Notes: a model not told the origin generated them from the sequence alone. Positions 17,719 to 27,526 are shown, numbered from the stretch's first letter. The stretch: 64,000 nucleotides of DNA from Pseudomonas sp. ok272 (GCF_900109995.1 NZ_FOCB01000001.1:562819-626818), one strand, 5' to 3'. Numbers and translations: made by a program.

Positions 17719-18216
17719 ATGGACACCATGACCGAGAACGACTATCTGATCGCTTGGGGCCTTTACGCCTTTGCCGCTTTAGGCTGCCTGTTGGTGTGGA
17801 TGCGCATGACTCGCTGGATGTGGCGCTACTTGCGCGAGCCGCTGCGCCTGATCATGGCGGTGCTGCTGTTCAGCCCGACCATCATCGACCCGGTGAAGGA
17901 AAAATTCGCCCCGGCCATCGCCATCACCGCCCTGGACTTGCTGTTCAAGGTAGGTAACAACGCCTGGCGGGCGATTTCCGACCTGTTCATGTACGGCATG
18001 ATCGCCTTGGGTTTCTACCTGGTGCTGGTGTTGATCCGTTTCCCCATCGAGCGTGCGTCCGCGGCGCGCAAGGCCCAGGCCGAGGCGAAGAAGGCCGCTG
18101 CCCGAGCGGCTGAGCCTGACGATGACCAGCCCTTTGGCGGTGCCGGCGATGACCGTTATGGTCGCCCTCCGGTGCCCAGCAACCCCCAGCGTTCGCGAGT
18201 CGAACCACGTCTTTGA
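17719..18216 (+). CDS. Membrane protein of unknown function
   Basis: The 165 aa protein has two or three hydrophobic segments: YLIAWGLYAFAALGCLLVW, a middle amphipathic part with REPLRLIMAVLLFSPTIIDP, and LFMYGMIALGFYLVLVLI. A charged alanine/lysine-rich C-terminal tail follows (RKAQAEAKKAAARAAEPDDD). I recognise no domain. The start could be ATG 17719 or 17728, and neither has a strong ribosome site. The gene is followed after 29 bases by the amidotransferase gene, and a similar arrangement occurs in other pseudomonads as I remember it. Confidence 0.7.
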   Translation: MDTMTENDYLIAWGLYAFAALGCLLVWMRMTRWMWRYLREPLRLIMAVLLFSPTIIDPVKEKFAPAIAITALDLLFKVGNNAWRAISDLFMYGMIALGFYLVLVLIRFPIERASAARKAQAEAKKAAARAAEPDDDQPFGGAGDDRYGRPPVPSNPQRSRVEPRL

Positions 18217-18245
18217 CGGCCCTGCATTGAAGCGAGAGTCCCGGC

Positions 18246-19022
18246 ATGTGTGAGTTATTGGGCATGAGCGCCAATGTACCGACCGATATCGTGTTCAGCT
18301 TCACCGGGCTGATGCAGCGGGGCGGCCGGACGGGCCCGCATCGTGATGGCTGGGGCATCGGCTTCTATGAAGGCCGTGGCCTGCGCTTGTTCCAGGACCC
18401 GGCCGCCAGTTGCGACTCGCAAGTCGCGCAGTTGGTGCAGCGTTATCCGATCAAGAGCGAAGTGGTGATCGGGCACATCCGCCAGGCCAACGTCGGCAAG
18501 GTCTGCCTGTCCAACACCCACCCGTTCGTGCGCGAGTTGTGGGGGCGCAACTGGTGTTTCGCGCACAACGGCCAGCTCGCCGACTTCCAACCCAGCGCCA
18601 CGTTCTACCGCCCGGTGGGCGATACCGACAGCGAAGCGGCCTTCTGTGACCTGCTCAACCGCGTGCGCGAGGCCTTCCCGGAGCCGGTGGACGTCGAGCA
18701 GTGGCTGCCGGACCTGGTCGCGGCCTGCGCCGAGTACCGCAGCAAAGGCGTGTTCAATTGCCTGCTCAGCGATGGCGATTGGCTGTTCTGCTATTGCTCG
18801 ACCAAACTGGCGCAGATCACCCGGCGTGCACCGTTCGGTCCGGCCCGTTTGAAGGATGTGGACGTGATCGTCGACTTCCAGGCCGAAACCACACCCAATG
18901 ACGTGGTGACGGTGATTGCCACCGAACCCCTGACCGAAAACGAAACCTGGACCCGTTACGAACCGGGCCAATGGAGCCTGTGGCGACGCGGAGAATGCGT
19001 CAGCCAGGGCAAGACCGCATAA
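18246..19022 (+). CDS. Class II glutamine amidotransferase (YafJ-type)
   Basis: The 258 aa protein starts MCELLGMSAN, so the nucleophile cysteine is residue 2 once the methionine is removed, as in N-terminal nucleophile amidotransferases. The blocks DGWGIGFYEG, GHIRQANVG, NTHPFVRELWG and FAHNGQL are those of the YafJ family. Such enzymes hydrolyse glutamine. The acceptor that receives the ammonia is unknown for this family, and no synthetase domain is fused here. It lies between two membrane-protein genes with 12 bases to the next, so this is probably one operon. Confidence 0.88.
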   Translation: MCELLGMSANVPTDIVFSFTGLMQRGGRTGPHRDGWGIGFYEGRGLRLFQDPAASCDSQVAQLVQRYPIKSEVVIGHIRQANVGKVCLSNTHPFVRELWGRNWCFAHNGQLADFQPSATFYRPVGDTDSEAAFCDLLNRVREAFPEPVDVEQWLPDLVAACAEYRSKGVFNCLLSDGDWLFCYCSTKLAQITRRAPFGPARLKDVDVIVDFQAETTPNDVVTVIATEPLTENETWTRYEPGQWSLWRRGECVSQGKTA

Positions 19023-19034
19023 GGAACGCCCGAT

Positions 19035-19577
19035 ATGTTGCTCAGTTATTTGCGGCTGGTGTTGTTTGCAATCGGCCTGTTGGTGGGTGTGCAGGTGCCG
19101 GGGTTCGTCAACGACTACGGCAAGCGCGTAGAAGCCCATTTGATCGAGGCGCAGACCGGCCTGCGGGGCTTCCAGGGCACCGCCGAGCAATTTTTCAAGG
19201 GTGACCTGCGAGCGCTGGTGGCCCATTACCGCGCCAGCGATGACCCAGTGTTTCGCAGCGATGCCGACAGCCTGGATACCTTGCTCACCCGTCAGTTGGC
19301 GCTGGATAAACAGTTCCAGGCCATGCAGGGGCCGTGGTACATCCGCGTCCTGCAGGTGGCGTTGGCCGCCGATCCGGACATCCGCCAGGAAACCTGGAAC
19401 GGCTACAGCTACCAGATCCTGCTGACCCCCGAGGCCATGGGCTGGGGCCTGGGCGGGGCGCTGCTGCTGTCGTTCGGCCTGGAATGCCTGTTCCGCCTGA
19501 TCGACTGGGTCGTGTTGGGTGGCAAGCGCCTGCGCCAGAGCCGGCCGATCGAGGATCGGGACGTGCGCGGGTTGTAA
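19035..19577 (+). CDS. DUF2937 family membrane protein
   Basis: The 180 aa protein has hydrophobic segments at both ends ([20 protein letters not shown] and [18 protein letters not shown]) with about 120 soluble residues between. This matches the DUF2937 family. Its function is unknown. The position just after the amidotransferase (12 bases) and 26 bases before pxpA suggests one transcript, but no biochemical link is evident. Confidence 0.75.
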   Translation: MLLSYLRLVLFAIGLLVGVQVPGFVNDYGKRVEAHLIEAQTGLRGFQGTAEQFFKGDLRALVAHYRASDDPVFRSDADSLDTLLTRQLALDKQFQAMQGPWYIRVLQVALAADPDIRQETWNGYSYQILLTPEAMGWGLGGALLLSFGLECLFRLIDWVVLGGKRLRQSRPIEDRDVRGL

Positions 19578-19603
19578 CCCCAGCCTCCACAGGAGTACGC
19601 ACT

Positions 19604-20356
19604 GTGAGCCGTCTGCTATTGAACTGCGACATCGGCGAGAGCTTCGGTAGTTGGACCCTGGGCCTGGACGCCGAGGTGATGCCGCTCATTGATTGCGCCA
19701 ACATCGCCTGCGGATTCCATGCGGGCGACCCGGGCATCATGCGCCAGACCGTCAGCCTGGCCGTGAGCCACGGCGTGCAGATCGGCGCCCATCCGGCCTA
19801 TCAGGACCTGCAAGGGTTCGGCCGCCGCGCCATGGCCTACTCGGCACAAGAACTCCAAGACCTGTTGCATTACCAGATCGGTGCGCTGGACGGCATTTGC
19901 CGGGCCCAGGGCACTCGGGTGAGCTACGTCAAACCCCACGGTGCGATGTACAACGACATGATGGCCAACCCGGGGCAACTGCGCGCGGTACTTGCGGCGG
20001 TCGCGGCCTATGACCGGCACTTGCCGCTGATGCTCATGGCCACCCGTGACAACAGTGAGGCGCAACGCCTGGGCGACGAGTACGGCGTGACGCTGTGGTT
20101 CGAAGCCTTCGCCGACCGTGCCTACGACAGTGCCGGGCGCCTGGTGTCACGCCAGTTGCCGGGTGCCGTGCATCACGACGTTGAGACCGTTATCGCCCAG
20201 GCGCTGACCATCGCCCGTGGCGGCGAGCTGTTGGCCAGCGATGGCAGCGCCTTGCGCTTGCAGGCCAGCACGTTGTGCGTGCACGGCGACAACGCCAGTT
20301 CGGTGGCGGCGGTGCAACGGATCCGCCAAGCCCTGGATCAACAGAGCGCGTCATGA
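19604..20356 (+). CDS. pxpA: 5-oxoprolinase subunit A (LamB/YcsF family)
   Basis: The 250 aa subunit works with PxpB and PxpC to hydrolyse 5-oxoproline (pyroglutamate) to glutamate with ATP, a housekeeping salvage reaction in the cytoplasm. The family signatures are [12 protein letters not shown] at the start, [21 protein letters not shown] and [14 protein letters not shown] 19604 is the start: AGGAG lies at 19591-19595, and it begins the conserved LLLNCDIGE. The last four bases overlap the pxpB start (ATGA), so translation is coupled. Confidence 0.93.
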   Translation: MSRLLLNCDIGESFGSWTLGLDAEVMPLIDCANIACGFHAGDPGIMRQTVSLAVSHGVQIGAHPAYQDLQGFGRRAMAYSAQELQDLLHYQIGALDGICRAQGTRVSYVKPHGAMYNDMMANPGQLRAVLAAVAAYDRHLPLMLMATRDNSEAQRLGDEYGVTLWFEAFADRAYDSAGRLVSRQLPGAVHHDVETVIAQALTIARGGELLASDGSALRLQASTLCVHGDNASSVAAVQRIRQALDQQSAS

Positions 20357-21057
20357 GGCCACGGGTCGAGGTGGTGGCTATCGATTGCCTGATGGTGCGT
20401 CTGTTCGATGAGATTGCTGAAAGCAACATGCCGTGGATGCTCGCCGCCGGTGCCCGCTTGCGCGAAGGGTTCGCCGGGTCCTTGATCGACCTGGTGCCGT
20501 CCTACACCACGGTGATGGTGCATTACGATCTGCTGGCACTGAGCCCATCCCAGGCGCGGGAGATTATCGCCCGGGCCATGACCGGCCTGTCGCCCGGTGT
20601 CCAGGCCAGTGGTCGGTGCCATGCCCTGCCGGTCTGGTATGACCTGAGCGTCGGGCCGGAGCTGCGCCTGTTGTCGCAACGCAGTGGATTGCCGGTGCCG
20701 GAAGTGATTCGTCGACACAGCGAGCGTGAATATCAAGTGTTCGCCCTCGGATTTGCCCCAGGCTTTGCCTTCATGGGCCTGGTGGAGGAGGCGCTTGCTG
20801 CGCCGCGCTTGAGCACCCCGCGCAAGCAGGTTGCGGCGGGCAGTGTCGGGATCGCCGAGCGCCAGACGGCAGCCTATCCGTCGGTGTCGCCGGGCGGCTG
20901 GAACCTCATCGGCCGCACGCCGGCCAAACTGTTCGACCGCGAGCGTGAGGGCTACAGCCTGATGCAGCCGGGCGATACCGTGCGGTTTGTGCCAGTCAGT
21001 CATGCCGAGTTCGTCAGCCTGGGCGGTGACGACACACCGTTGGCGCTGCCGACATGA
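20353..21057 (+). CDS. pxpB: 5-oxoprolinase subunit B
   Basis: The 234 aa protein belongs to the PxpB/KipI/allophanate hydrolase subunit 1 family. Key blocks are [43 protein letters not shown] and [16 protein letters not shown]. It pairs with PxpC. In Bacillus the homologue KipI inhibits a sporulation kinase, but in an operon with pxpA and pxpC the oxoprolinase role is the likely one. The ATG lies within the ATGA overlap with pxpA, and the stop overlaps the pxpC start in the same way. Confidence 0.92.
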   Translation: MRPRVEVVAIDCLMVRLFDEIAESNMPWMLAAGARLREGFAGSLIDLVPSYTTVMVHYDLLALSPSQAREIIARAMTGLSPGVQASGRCHALPVWYDLSVGPELRLLSQRSGLPVPEVIRRHSEREYQVFALGFAPGFAFMGLVEEALAAPRLSTPRKQVAAGSVGIAERQTAAYPSVSPGGWNLIGRTPAKLFDREREGYSLMQPGDTVRFVPVSHAEFVSLGGDDTPLALPT

Positions 21058-21977
21058 GTCGCTTGCGTGTCGAGGCCAGCACCCCGTTGTGCCTGTTGCA
21101 GGATGCCGGGCGATTCGGCGTGCGGCACCTGGGCGTGACCCAGGGCGGGGCCGCGGATTGGTTGTCGATGGCGTGGGCCAACTGGCTGCTGGGTAATGCG
21201 TTGGATGCGCCGGTGATCGAGGTCACGCTCGGCGGGCTGGAGTTGCACGCCCTGGAGGATAGTTGCCTGGCGTTGGCTGGCGCGGATCTTGGGGCGCTGA
21301 TCGATGGCCAGCCGCAGGCCCCGTGGCGCAGCTTTACCCTGCGCAAGGGCCAGCGCTTGCAGTACACCCGGCCCGTGCTCGGTGCTCGCGCCTACCTGGC
21401 CGCGCCGGGCGGCTTCAATGCGCCGCGAATCCTGGGCAGCTGTGCCACGGTGGCGCGCGAAGCACTGGGCGGCTTGGACGGCTTTGGCCGCGCGCTGGTT
21501 CGAGGTGATGAGCTGAGCGATTCGGGACCGACGCTGGCGCTGCGCGAAGTGCCCCGCGAGCACCGCCCGGACTTCAACTCACACGCGCCGCTGGACCTGG
21601 TCCTCGGCGCGCAACACGGCGAGTTCAGCGGGCAAAGCCTGTTCGACGTGTTCAATTGCCCCTGGACCCTCGACAGCCGCGCCGACCGCATGGGGATCCG
21701 CTTGCTCGGGGCGGCCTTGCACTATCAGGGCCGGCCAATGATCTCCGAAGGCATTCCGCTGGGCGCGGTGCAGGTGCCGCCGGATGGGCAGCCGATCGTA
21801 TTGCTCAATGATCGCCAGACCATCGGCGGCTACCCACGGTTGGGGGCGTTGACGCCGTTGGCGTTGGCGCGGCTGGCGCAGTGTTTGCCGGGGCAGGTGG
21901 TGCGGTTGGCGCCGGTGCTGCAGGAGACGGCGCACCGGGAACAGGTCGAGAGTTTGCGGCGGTTGATCAACCGTTAA
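21054..21977 (+). CDS. pxpC: 5-oxoprolinase subunit C
   Basis: The 307 aa protein is the PxpC/KipA/allophanate hydrolase subunit 2 homologue. It contains CLLQDAGRFGVRHLGVTQGGAAD with the conserved Asp and His, and the C-terminal GIPLGAVQVPPDGQPIVLL with TIGGYPRLGAL. With PxpB it probably performs the ATP-dependent ring opening delivered by PxpA. It ends the ATGA-coupled series pxpA-pxpB-pxpC. A REPIN follows four bases after the stop, and no separate terminator is visible. Confidence 0.92.
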   Translation: MSRLRVEASTPLCLLQDAGRFGVRHLGVTQGGAADWLSMAWANWLLGNALDAPVIEVTLGGLELHALEDSCLALAGADLGALIDGQPQAPWRSFTLRKGQRLQYTRPVLGARAYLAAPGGFNAPRILGSCATVAREALGGLDGFGRALVRGDELSDSGPTLALREVPREHRPDFNSHAPLDLVLGAQHGEFSGQSLFDVFNCPWTLDSRADRMGIRLLGAALHYQGRPMISEGIPLGAVQVPPDGQPIVLLNDRQTIGGYPRLGALTPLALARLAQCLPGQVVRLAPVLQETAHREQVESLRRLINR

Positions 21978-21981
21978 AAGC

Positions 21982-22069
21982 TTCGCGAGCAGGCTCGCTC
22001 CCACAAGGGTCCAAAGTGCTTACATTGCTGTGTGCACCCAGGAACCTGTGGGAGCGAGCCTGCTCGCGA
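21982..22069. repeat. REPIN, inward-facing arms
   Basis: The arm TTCGCGAGCAGGCTCGCTCC is followed by its inverse GTGGGAGCGAGCCTGCTCGC after about 40 bases, the reverse order of the REPIN at 6759. It lies between the convergent pxpC and VWA genes. Confidence 0.9.
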
Positions 22070-22081
22070 TAGGAGTAACAC

Positions 22082-23260
22082 CTATTTGGACAAAAACCGC
22101 ATCCCTTCTTCCAACCCGCGCAACGTCAGCGGAAACATCTGGTCCTCGATCAGATCGCGCACGATGTTGGTCGAGCTGGTGTAGCCCCAGGTGTCCTTCG
22201 GGTACGGGTTGATCCAGATGAGCTTCTTGTACTTCTCCATGAACCGCTGCATCCACACGTAGCCGGCTTCTTCGTTCCAGTGTTCGACGCTGCCGCCGGG
22301 CTGGGTGATTTCGTAGGGCGCCATGGCGGCGTCCCCGATGAAGATCACTTTGTAGTCGGCGCCGTACTTGTGCAGCAGGTCCATGGTGGCGGTGCGTTCC
22401 GAGCTTCGGCGCATGTTGTTCTTCCACACCGATTCATAAATGAAGTTGTGGAAGTAGAAGTACTCCAAGTGCTTGAACTCGGTCTTGCAAGCCGAGAACA
22501 GCTCTTCGCAGGTCTTCACGTGGGCGTCCATCGAGCCGCCGATATCGAACAGCAGCAACAGCTTCACCGTGTTACGTCGTTCGGGGCGCATCTGGATGTT
22601 CAGCAGCCCGGCATCGCGTGCGGTGTGGTCGATGGTGCCGTCGATGTCCAGCTCTTCGGCCGCGCCCTGGCGGGCGAACTTGCGCAGGCGACGCAGGGCG
22701 ACCTTGATGTTGCGTGTGCCCAACTCCACCGAGTCGTCGAGGTTCTTGTACTCGCGCTGGTCCCAGACCTTGACCGCCTTGCCCTGGCGCTTGCCGGCGT
22801 CACCGACACGGATGCCTTCGGGGTTGAAACCACCGGAACCAAAAGGGCTGGTACCGCCGGTGCCGATCCATTTGTTGCCACCGGCATGGCGTTCCTTCTG
22901 TTCTTCCAGGCGCTTCTTGAACGCCTCGATCAGCTTGTCGAGGCCGCCCAGGGATTGGATCTGCGCGCGCTCCTCGTCGCTCAGCGAGCGCTCGAACTCC
23001 TTGCGCAGCCAGTCTTCGGGGATCAACGCCTGAAGGTGATCGTCGAGCTTTTCCAGGCCATTGAAATAGGCCCCGAAGGCGCGGTCGAACTTGTCGAAGT
23101 GCCGTTCGTCCTTCACCAGGATCGCGCGCGCCAGGTAATAGAATTCGTCCATGTCGGCGAAGGTCACACGCTGTTTCAGCGCGTTGATCAGGTCCAGCAG
23201 CTCACGCACCGAGACCGGCACCTTGGCGGCGCGCATTTCATTGAACAGGTTGAGCAGCAT
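22082..23260 (-). CDS. VWA domain protein, MoxR partner (CoxE-like)
   Basis: The 392 aa protein has a helical N-terminal region (about 1-125), a glycine-rich linker (GGNKWIGTGGTSPFGSGGF), and a von Willebrand A domain from about residue 230. The metal-site loop reads DIGGSMDA (239-246), so the usual DxSxS has glycine at its second position. Such proteins work with a MoxR-family AAA+ ATPase as a chaperone or assembly pair. The substrate here is unknown. It lies 11 bases downstream of the moxR gene on the same strand, so the two are co-transcribed. Confidence 0.85.
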   Translation of the reverse strand: MLLNLFNEMRAAKVPVSVRELLDLINALKQRVTFADMDEFYYLARAILVKDERHFDKFDRAFGAYFNGLEKLDDHLQALIPEDWLRKEFERSLSDEERAQIQSLGGLDKLIEAFKKRLEEQKERHAGGNKWIGTGGTSPFGSGGFNPEGIRVGDAGKRQGKAVKVWDQREYKNLDDSVELGTRNIKVALRRLRKFARQGAAEELDIDGTIDHTARDAGLLNIQMRPERRNTVKLLLLFDIGGSMDAHVKTCEELFSACKTEFKHLEYFYFHNFIYESVWKNNMRRSSERTATMDLLHKYGADYKVIFIGDAAMAPYEITQPGGSVEHWNEEAGYVWMQRFMEKYKKLIWINPYPKDTWGYTSSTNIVRDLIEDQMFPLTLRGLEEGMRFLSK

Positions 23261-23271
23261 GGCGCAAGCCC

Positions 23272-24117
23272 CTATCGAGTACCGCGACGGCTCATGAACG
23301 CCAGGCGCTCGAGCAGTTGCACGTCCTGTTCGTTCTTGACCAGGGCCCCGGCCAGTGGCGGGATGGCCTTGGTTGGATCACGTTCGCGCAGTACGGCCTC
23401 GCCGATGTTGTCGGCCATCAGCAGCTTGAGCCAGTCCACCAGCTCGGAGGTCGAGGGCTTTTTCTTCAGGCCCGGGACCTTGCGCACGTCGAAGAACACG
23501 TCCAGCGCTTCGCTGACCAGGTCTTTCTTGATGTCGGGGTAGTGCACGTCGACGATTTTTTGCAGGGTGGTGCGGTCCGGGAATGCGATGTAGTGGAAGA
23601 AGCAGCGGCGCAGGAAGGCGTCCGGCAGCTCTTTTTCATTGTTGGAGGTAATGATGATGATCGGGCGCTGCTTGGCCTTGATGGTCTCGTCGATCTCGTA
23701 GACGTAGAACTCCATCTTGTCGAGTTCTTGCAGCAGGTCGTTAGGGAACTCGATGTCGGCCTTGTCGATTTCATCGATCAGCAGGATGACGCGCTCATCC
23801 GACTCGAAGGCCTCCCACAGCTTGCCCTTTTTCAGGTAGTTGCGGATGTCGTGGACCTTCTCGTTGCCCAGTTGCGAGTCGCGCAGGCGGCTGACCGCAT
23901 CGTACTCATACAACCCCTGGTGAGCCTTGGTGGTGGACTTGATGTGCCAGGTGATCAGCTTGACGCCAAAGGATTCGGCCAGTTGCTCGGCGAGCATGGT
24001 TTTGCCGGTGCCGGGCTCGCCCTTGACCAGCAAGGGACGCTCCAGGGTGATGGCGGCGTTCACTGCCAGCTTCAGGTCATCAGTGGCGACGTAGGCGCGG
24101 GTGCCTTCGAACTTCAT
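23272..24117 (-). CDS. MoxR family AAA+ ATPase
   Basis: The 281 aa protein has Walker A GEPGTGKT (33-40), Walker B ILLIDEIDKAD (about 111-121), sensor 1 PIIIITSNNEKELPDAFLRRC with an arginine finger, and sensor 2 in the C-terminal lid. Members form hexamers that remodel or mature other proteins with a VWA partner, which follows directly. The family subtype (MRP, APE2, RavA and so on) cannot be settled from the sequence alone. It starts the two-gene operon; its promoter shares a gap of about 200 bases with the divergent DUF4160 gene. Confidence 0.9.
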   Translation of the reverse strand: MKFEGTRAYVATDDLKLAVNAAITLERPLLVKGEPGTGKTMLAEQLAESFGVKLITWHIKSTTKAHQGLYEYDAVSRLRDSQLGNEKVHDIRNYLKKGKLWEAFESDERVILLIDEIDKADIEFPNDLLQELDKMEFYVYEIDETIKAKQRPIIIITSNNEKELPDAFLRRCFFHYIAFPDRTTLQKIVDVHYPDIKKDLVSEALDVFFDVRKVPGLKKKPSTSELVDWLKLLMADNIGEAVLRERDPTKAIPPLAGALVKNEQDVQLLERLAFMSRRGTR

Positions 24118-24252
24118 CGGTCATTCCTCAAGCGTTAGCCGACCGGCGCGGGGCAGGGCGGGCGAAGTAAATAGCATGCCTGACTATAACGCGCCGCCCG
24201 GTCGACTGTGAACGCAGACGGCTTATTCAGTCTCTGAATGGGGCGTCACATG

Positions 24253-24288
24253 TTGACTCAGTCTCGGCAAGAGGCCAGTATTTATCTA
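24253..24288 (+). promoter_or_regulatory. Possible promoter of the DUF4160/DUF2442-HTH pair
   Basis: TTGACT at 24253-24258 resembles a -35 box. The AT-rich TATTTATCTA (24279-24288) supplies a -10 at about 20 bases, which is long, and its right end enters the palindrome at 24286. Assignment of the exact -10 is uncertain. Confidence 0.4.
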
Positions 24289-24306
24289 TAGCCAAATTGG
24301 CTATAG
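24286..24306. promoter_or_regulatory. Perfect 10+1+10 palindrome, probable operator
   Basis: CTATAGCCAA and TTGGCTATAG flank a single A. The site ends 10 bases before the start codon of the first gene of the pair, overlapping the likely promoter. This is a usual place for an autoregulator. The HTH-carrying second gene is the obvious candidate to bind it. Confidence 0.7.
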
Positions 24307-24316
24307 GTTGGGCTTC

Positions 24317-24547
24317 ATGTCTACTAAACATCGATTTCGTGACAAATACCGCATTCAACTGCGGGAAAGGGACCATCTGCCGCCGCCCGTGCACCTGGTG
24401 GGAGGCGGGCTGGATGTGATGATCAGCCTGCAAACCATCGAAGTCATGGTGGGCTATGCGCCGGCGCTGATTGTGCAGGAGGCACAGGAATGGATAAGGG
24501 CACACCGTGAAGAACTATTGGAGGAGTGGAAGCGATGGCATCCATGA
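24317..24547 (+). CDS. DUF4160-like small protein (possible toxin-like partner)
   Basis: The 76 aa protein starts at ATG 24317 just after the palindrome. The core DHLPPPVHLVGGGLDVMISLQ followed by a helix with QEWIRAHREELLEEWKRW has the pattern of DUF4160, where a short PPHxHV-type strand-turn is followed by a helix. Families of this kind are usually found next to a DUF2442 protein and have been suggested as toxin-antitoxin-like pairs, without firm proof that I know of. The gene overlaps the next by 13 bases, so the two proteins are made together. No catalytic residues can be named. Confidence 0.65.
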   Translation: MSTKHRFRDKYRIQLRERDHLPPPVHLVGGGLDVMISLQTIEVMVGYAPALIVQEAQEWIRAHREELLEEWKRWHP

Positions 24548-25035
24548 AACGGCCCCGCTTGTCGGCCGTGCAGGTTTTGCCGGACAAGCAACTGATCCTG
24601 ACCTTTGTTGACGGTCAGCAACTGCCCCTGGACATGAGCGCCGATGTACAGCGTTTCCCCGGCCTGCATCCTTTGCAGGACGCGCGCGTGTTTGCGGGGG
24701 CGCAAGTGGGGGACGCTGGCTGGACGCTGGAGTGGCCCGAGCCAGATATCCAGATCGGCGCCGATACGCTGTACCTGGATGCACTGGCGCAAAATGCCAC
24801 GGACGAAAACACGCGGATTTTCATTGGCTGGCGCGCCCGCTCCGGCTTGTCGCTGAACATGGCGGCGGAAGCCCTGGGCGTCAGCCGGCGCAGCATCAGC
24901 CGCTACAGCAGTGGTCGTGAAGCGGTACCGCGCGCCCTGGCACTGGCGTGCCTGGGATGGGACGCACTGCAATCGGCCGGCTCGTTGCGGGTGGCCGAGA
25001 CGCCAGCCCAGTACGAGGTCAGCCGCAAGCCGTAG
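24535..25035 (+). CDS. DUF2442 domain fused to an HTH DNA-binding domain
   Basis: The 166 aa protein starts at ATG 24535 after GAGGAG (24521-24526). The N-terminal part (about 1-80: VQVLPDKQLILTFVDGQQLPLDM ... DTLYLDALA, with a DAR-type turn) fits DUF2442. The C-terminal part carries SGLSLNMAAEALGVSRRSISRYSSGREAVPRALALACLGWDAL, an XRE-like helix-turn-helix. It is probably the antitoxin-like and autoregulatory member of the pair, and would bind the palindrome at 24286. The two-domain layout lets one polypeptide both contact its partner and repress the operon. This is inference. Confidence 0.7.
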   Translation: MASMKRPRLSAVQVLPDKQLILTFVDGQQLPLDMSADVQRFPGLHPLQDARVFAGAQVGDAGWTLEWPEPDIQIGADTLYLDALAQNATDENTRIFIGWRARSGLSLNMAAEALGVSRRSISRYSSGREAVPRALALACLGWDALQSAGSLRVAETPAQYEVSRKP

Positions 25036-25134
25036 CCGGTCGGCATAGGCGTGCGTTTATGCAGCACGACTGGACGCCCAAGGGGACGAGGCATACCCTT
25101 GGGGGCTCATCCAATGCTGCATAAGGACCCAGCC

Positions 25135-26109
<975 letters not shown>

Positions 26110-26121
26110 TGTGCTGAGACG

Positions 26122-26164
26122 CAAGCCAGGTTGATTGCAGTCATCGGCCTGGGTTGATTTTTAT
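26122..26164 (+). terminator. Probable terminator after cysK
   Basis: CAAGCCAGG and CCTGGGTTG form a nine-pair stem with one mismatch around a long loop, followed by ATTTTTAT. Confidence 0.5.
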
Positions 26165-26332
26165 CAGCGGGTGTTCAGCTACCTTATGTTAGTAAGTGCT
26201 TTGTTGCGCAATCCTCAATACACCTTGTTCAGGTATGCGGGTTTTTCGGACGGTCGCTAGTGTTTATCATGGCGACCTGCCTCGTTGGGTACATAGCGAT
26301 GCGCAGTGACGTTTATTCTCAAGGAGTTGTGC

Positions 26333-27271
26333 ATGACCTTTTCCTTCGTCGTGAAGGCCTCGCTGCTGTTGATGTTTATTGGCAGCACCCTCTATGTGCA
26401 TTTACGCGGCAAGGCGCGTTTGCCGATCTTGCGCCAGTTCGTCAACCATTCGGCCTTGTTCGCACCGTATAACGCCTTGATGTATTTGTTTTCCGCCGTG
26501 CCGTCCAAGCCGTACCTGGACCGCAGCAAGTTCCCGGAACTGGACGTACTGAAGGACAACTGGGAAGTGATTCGCGACGAAGCGATGCACTTGTTCGACG
26601 AGGGCTATATTCGTGCAGCCGAAAAGAACAACGATGCCGGCTTTGGTTCGTTCTTCAAGAAAGGCTGGAAGCGTTTCTACCTCAAGTGGTACGACAAGCC
26701 GCTGCCATCGGCTGATCTGCTGTGCCCCAAGACCGTGGCACTGCTCAGCGCTATTCCCAATGTCAAAGGCGCGATGTTTGCCCTGCTACCGGGCGGCAGC
26801 CACCTCAACCCGCACCGCGACCCATTCGCCGGCTCCCTGCGTTATCACCTGGGCCTGTCGACGCCGAACTCCGACGACTGCCGCATCTTTGTCGACGGCC
26901 AGGTCTATGCCTGGCGCGACGGCGAGGACGTGATGTTCGATGAAACCTATGTGCACTGGGTCAAGAACGAAACCGACAAGACCCGGGTGATCCTGTTCTG
27001 CGACATCGAGCGCCCGCTGAGCAACCGCCTGATGATCGGCCTCAATCGTTGGGTCAGTGCACTGCTGGGCCGCGCCACTGCACCGCAGAACCTGGATGAC
27101 GAACGCGTAGGGGGGATCAACAAAGTCTATGCCTGGAGCAAGAACTCCAGCGACACGTTCAACAAGGACTTCAAGCAATGGAAGCGCGCTAATCCCAAGC
27201 TGTATCGCATCCTGCGTCCGGTGTTGGCGGTGGTGGTGCTGACGTTGTTGGGGTATTGGCTGTTGGGTTGA
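26333..27271 (+). CDS. lpxO: Lipid A 2-hydroxylase (LpxO, aspartyl/asparaginyl beta-hydroxylase family)
   Basis: The 312 aa protein has an N-terminal membrane anchor (FSFVVKASLLLMFIGSTLYVHL), an Fe(II)/2-oxoglutarate dioxygenase domain and a second hydrophobic segment at the C-terminus. The iron site is in GGSHLNPHRDPFAGSLRYHLGL and the later TYVHWVKNETDKTRVILFCDIERP. LpxO adds a hydroxyl to the secondary acyl chain of lipid A at the inner membrane. The protein could instead be a close family member with another substrate. ATG 26333 follows AAGGAG. It ends 12 bases before a bidirectional terminator. Confidence 0.85.
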   Translation: MTFSFVVKASLLLMFIGSTLYVHLRGKARLPILRQFVNHSALFAPYNALMYLFSAVPSKPYLDRSKFPELDVLKDNWEVIRDEAMHLFDEGYIRAAEKNNDAGFGSFFKKGWKRFYLKWYDKPLPSADLLCPKTVALLSAIPNVKGAMFALLPGGSHLNPHRDPFAGSLRYHLGLSTPNSDDCRIFVDGQVYAWRDGEDVMFDETYVHWVKNETDKTRVILFCDIERPLSNRLMIGLNRWVSALLGRATAPQNLDDERVGGINKVYAWSKNSSDTFNKDFKQWKRANPKLYRILRPVLAVVVLTLLGYWLLG

Positions 27272-27282
27272 TTGTCAGCATT

Positions 27283-27314
27283 AAAAAAACCGCTCCTGGT
27301 GAGCGGTTTTTTTA
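27283..27314. terminator. Bidirectional rho-independent terminator
   Basis: AAAAAAACCGCTC, loop CTGGT, then GAGCGGTTTTTTTA. It serves lpxO on the plus strand and also sits at the stop codon of the small minus-strand gene. Confidence 0.88.
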
Positions 27315-27491
27315 TCGTGACAAAGTGAATGAGGCACCGGCGAGAACGCCGTCGGGTTCTTCAACGGCAGTGCCCGTCGCAATGACTTGCAAGATGCGTC
27401 GCTGACTGGCTGTCGGCTCTACCGCAACATGCCGATTCGCTGTTGAGGACGAACCCTTTCGTGTGGGGGACTTTTTCGTTTCTTTGCGCAT
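27312..27491 (-). CDS. Small basic protein of unknown function
   Basis: The 59 aa protein starts at ATG 27491, preceded by GGAGGG. The frame is open to a GTG at 27530 next to the previous stop, but the ribosome site favours 27491. The first 20 residues are lysine- and arginine-rich (MRKETKKSPTRKGSS), and the rest is mildly hydrophobic (RRILQVIATGTAVEEPDGVLAG). No domain is recognised. It follows the frameshifted GNAT gene by 35 bases and ends at the shared terminator. Confidence 0.5.
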   Translation of the reverse strand: MRKETKKSPTRKGSSSTANRHVAVEPTASQRRILQVIATGTAVEEPDGVLAGASFTLSR

Positions 27492-27526
27492 GCGCCCTCC
27501 GCTATTGGTTACTAATTGAACAGGTT

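Noticed and set aside
25036..25134. Inverted CCCAAGGG / CCCTTGGG before cysK as a terminator or regulator site
   Set aside because: No T run follows, and the segment is short; it could be chance in GC-rich DNA.
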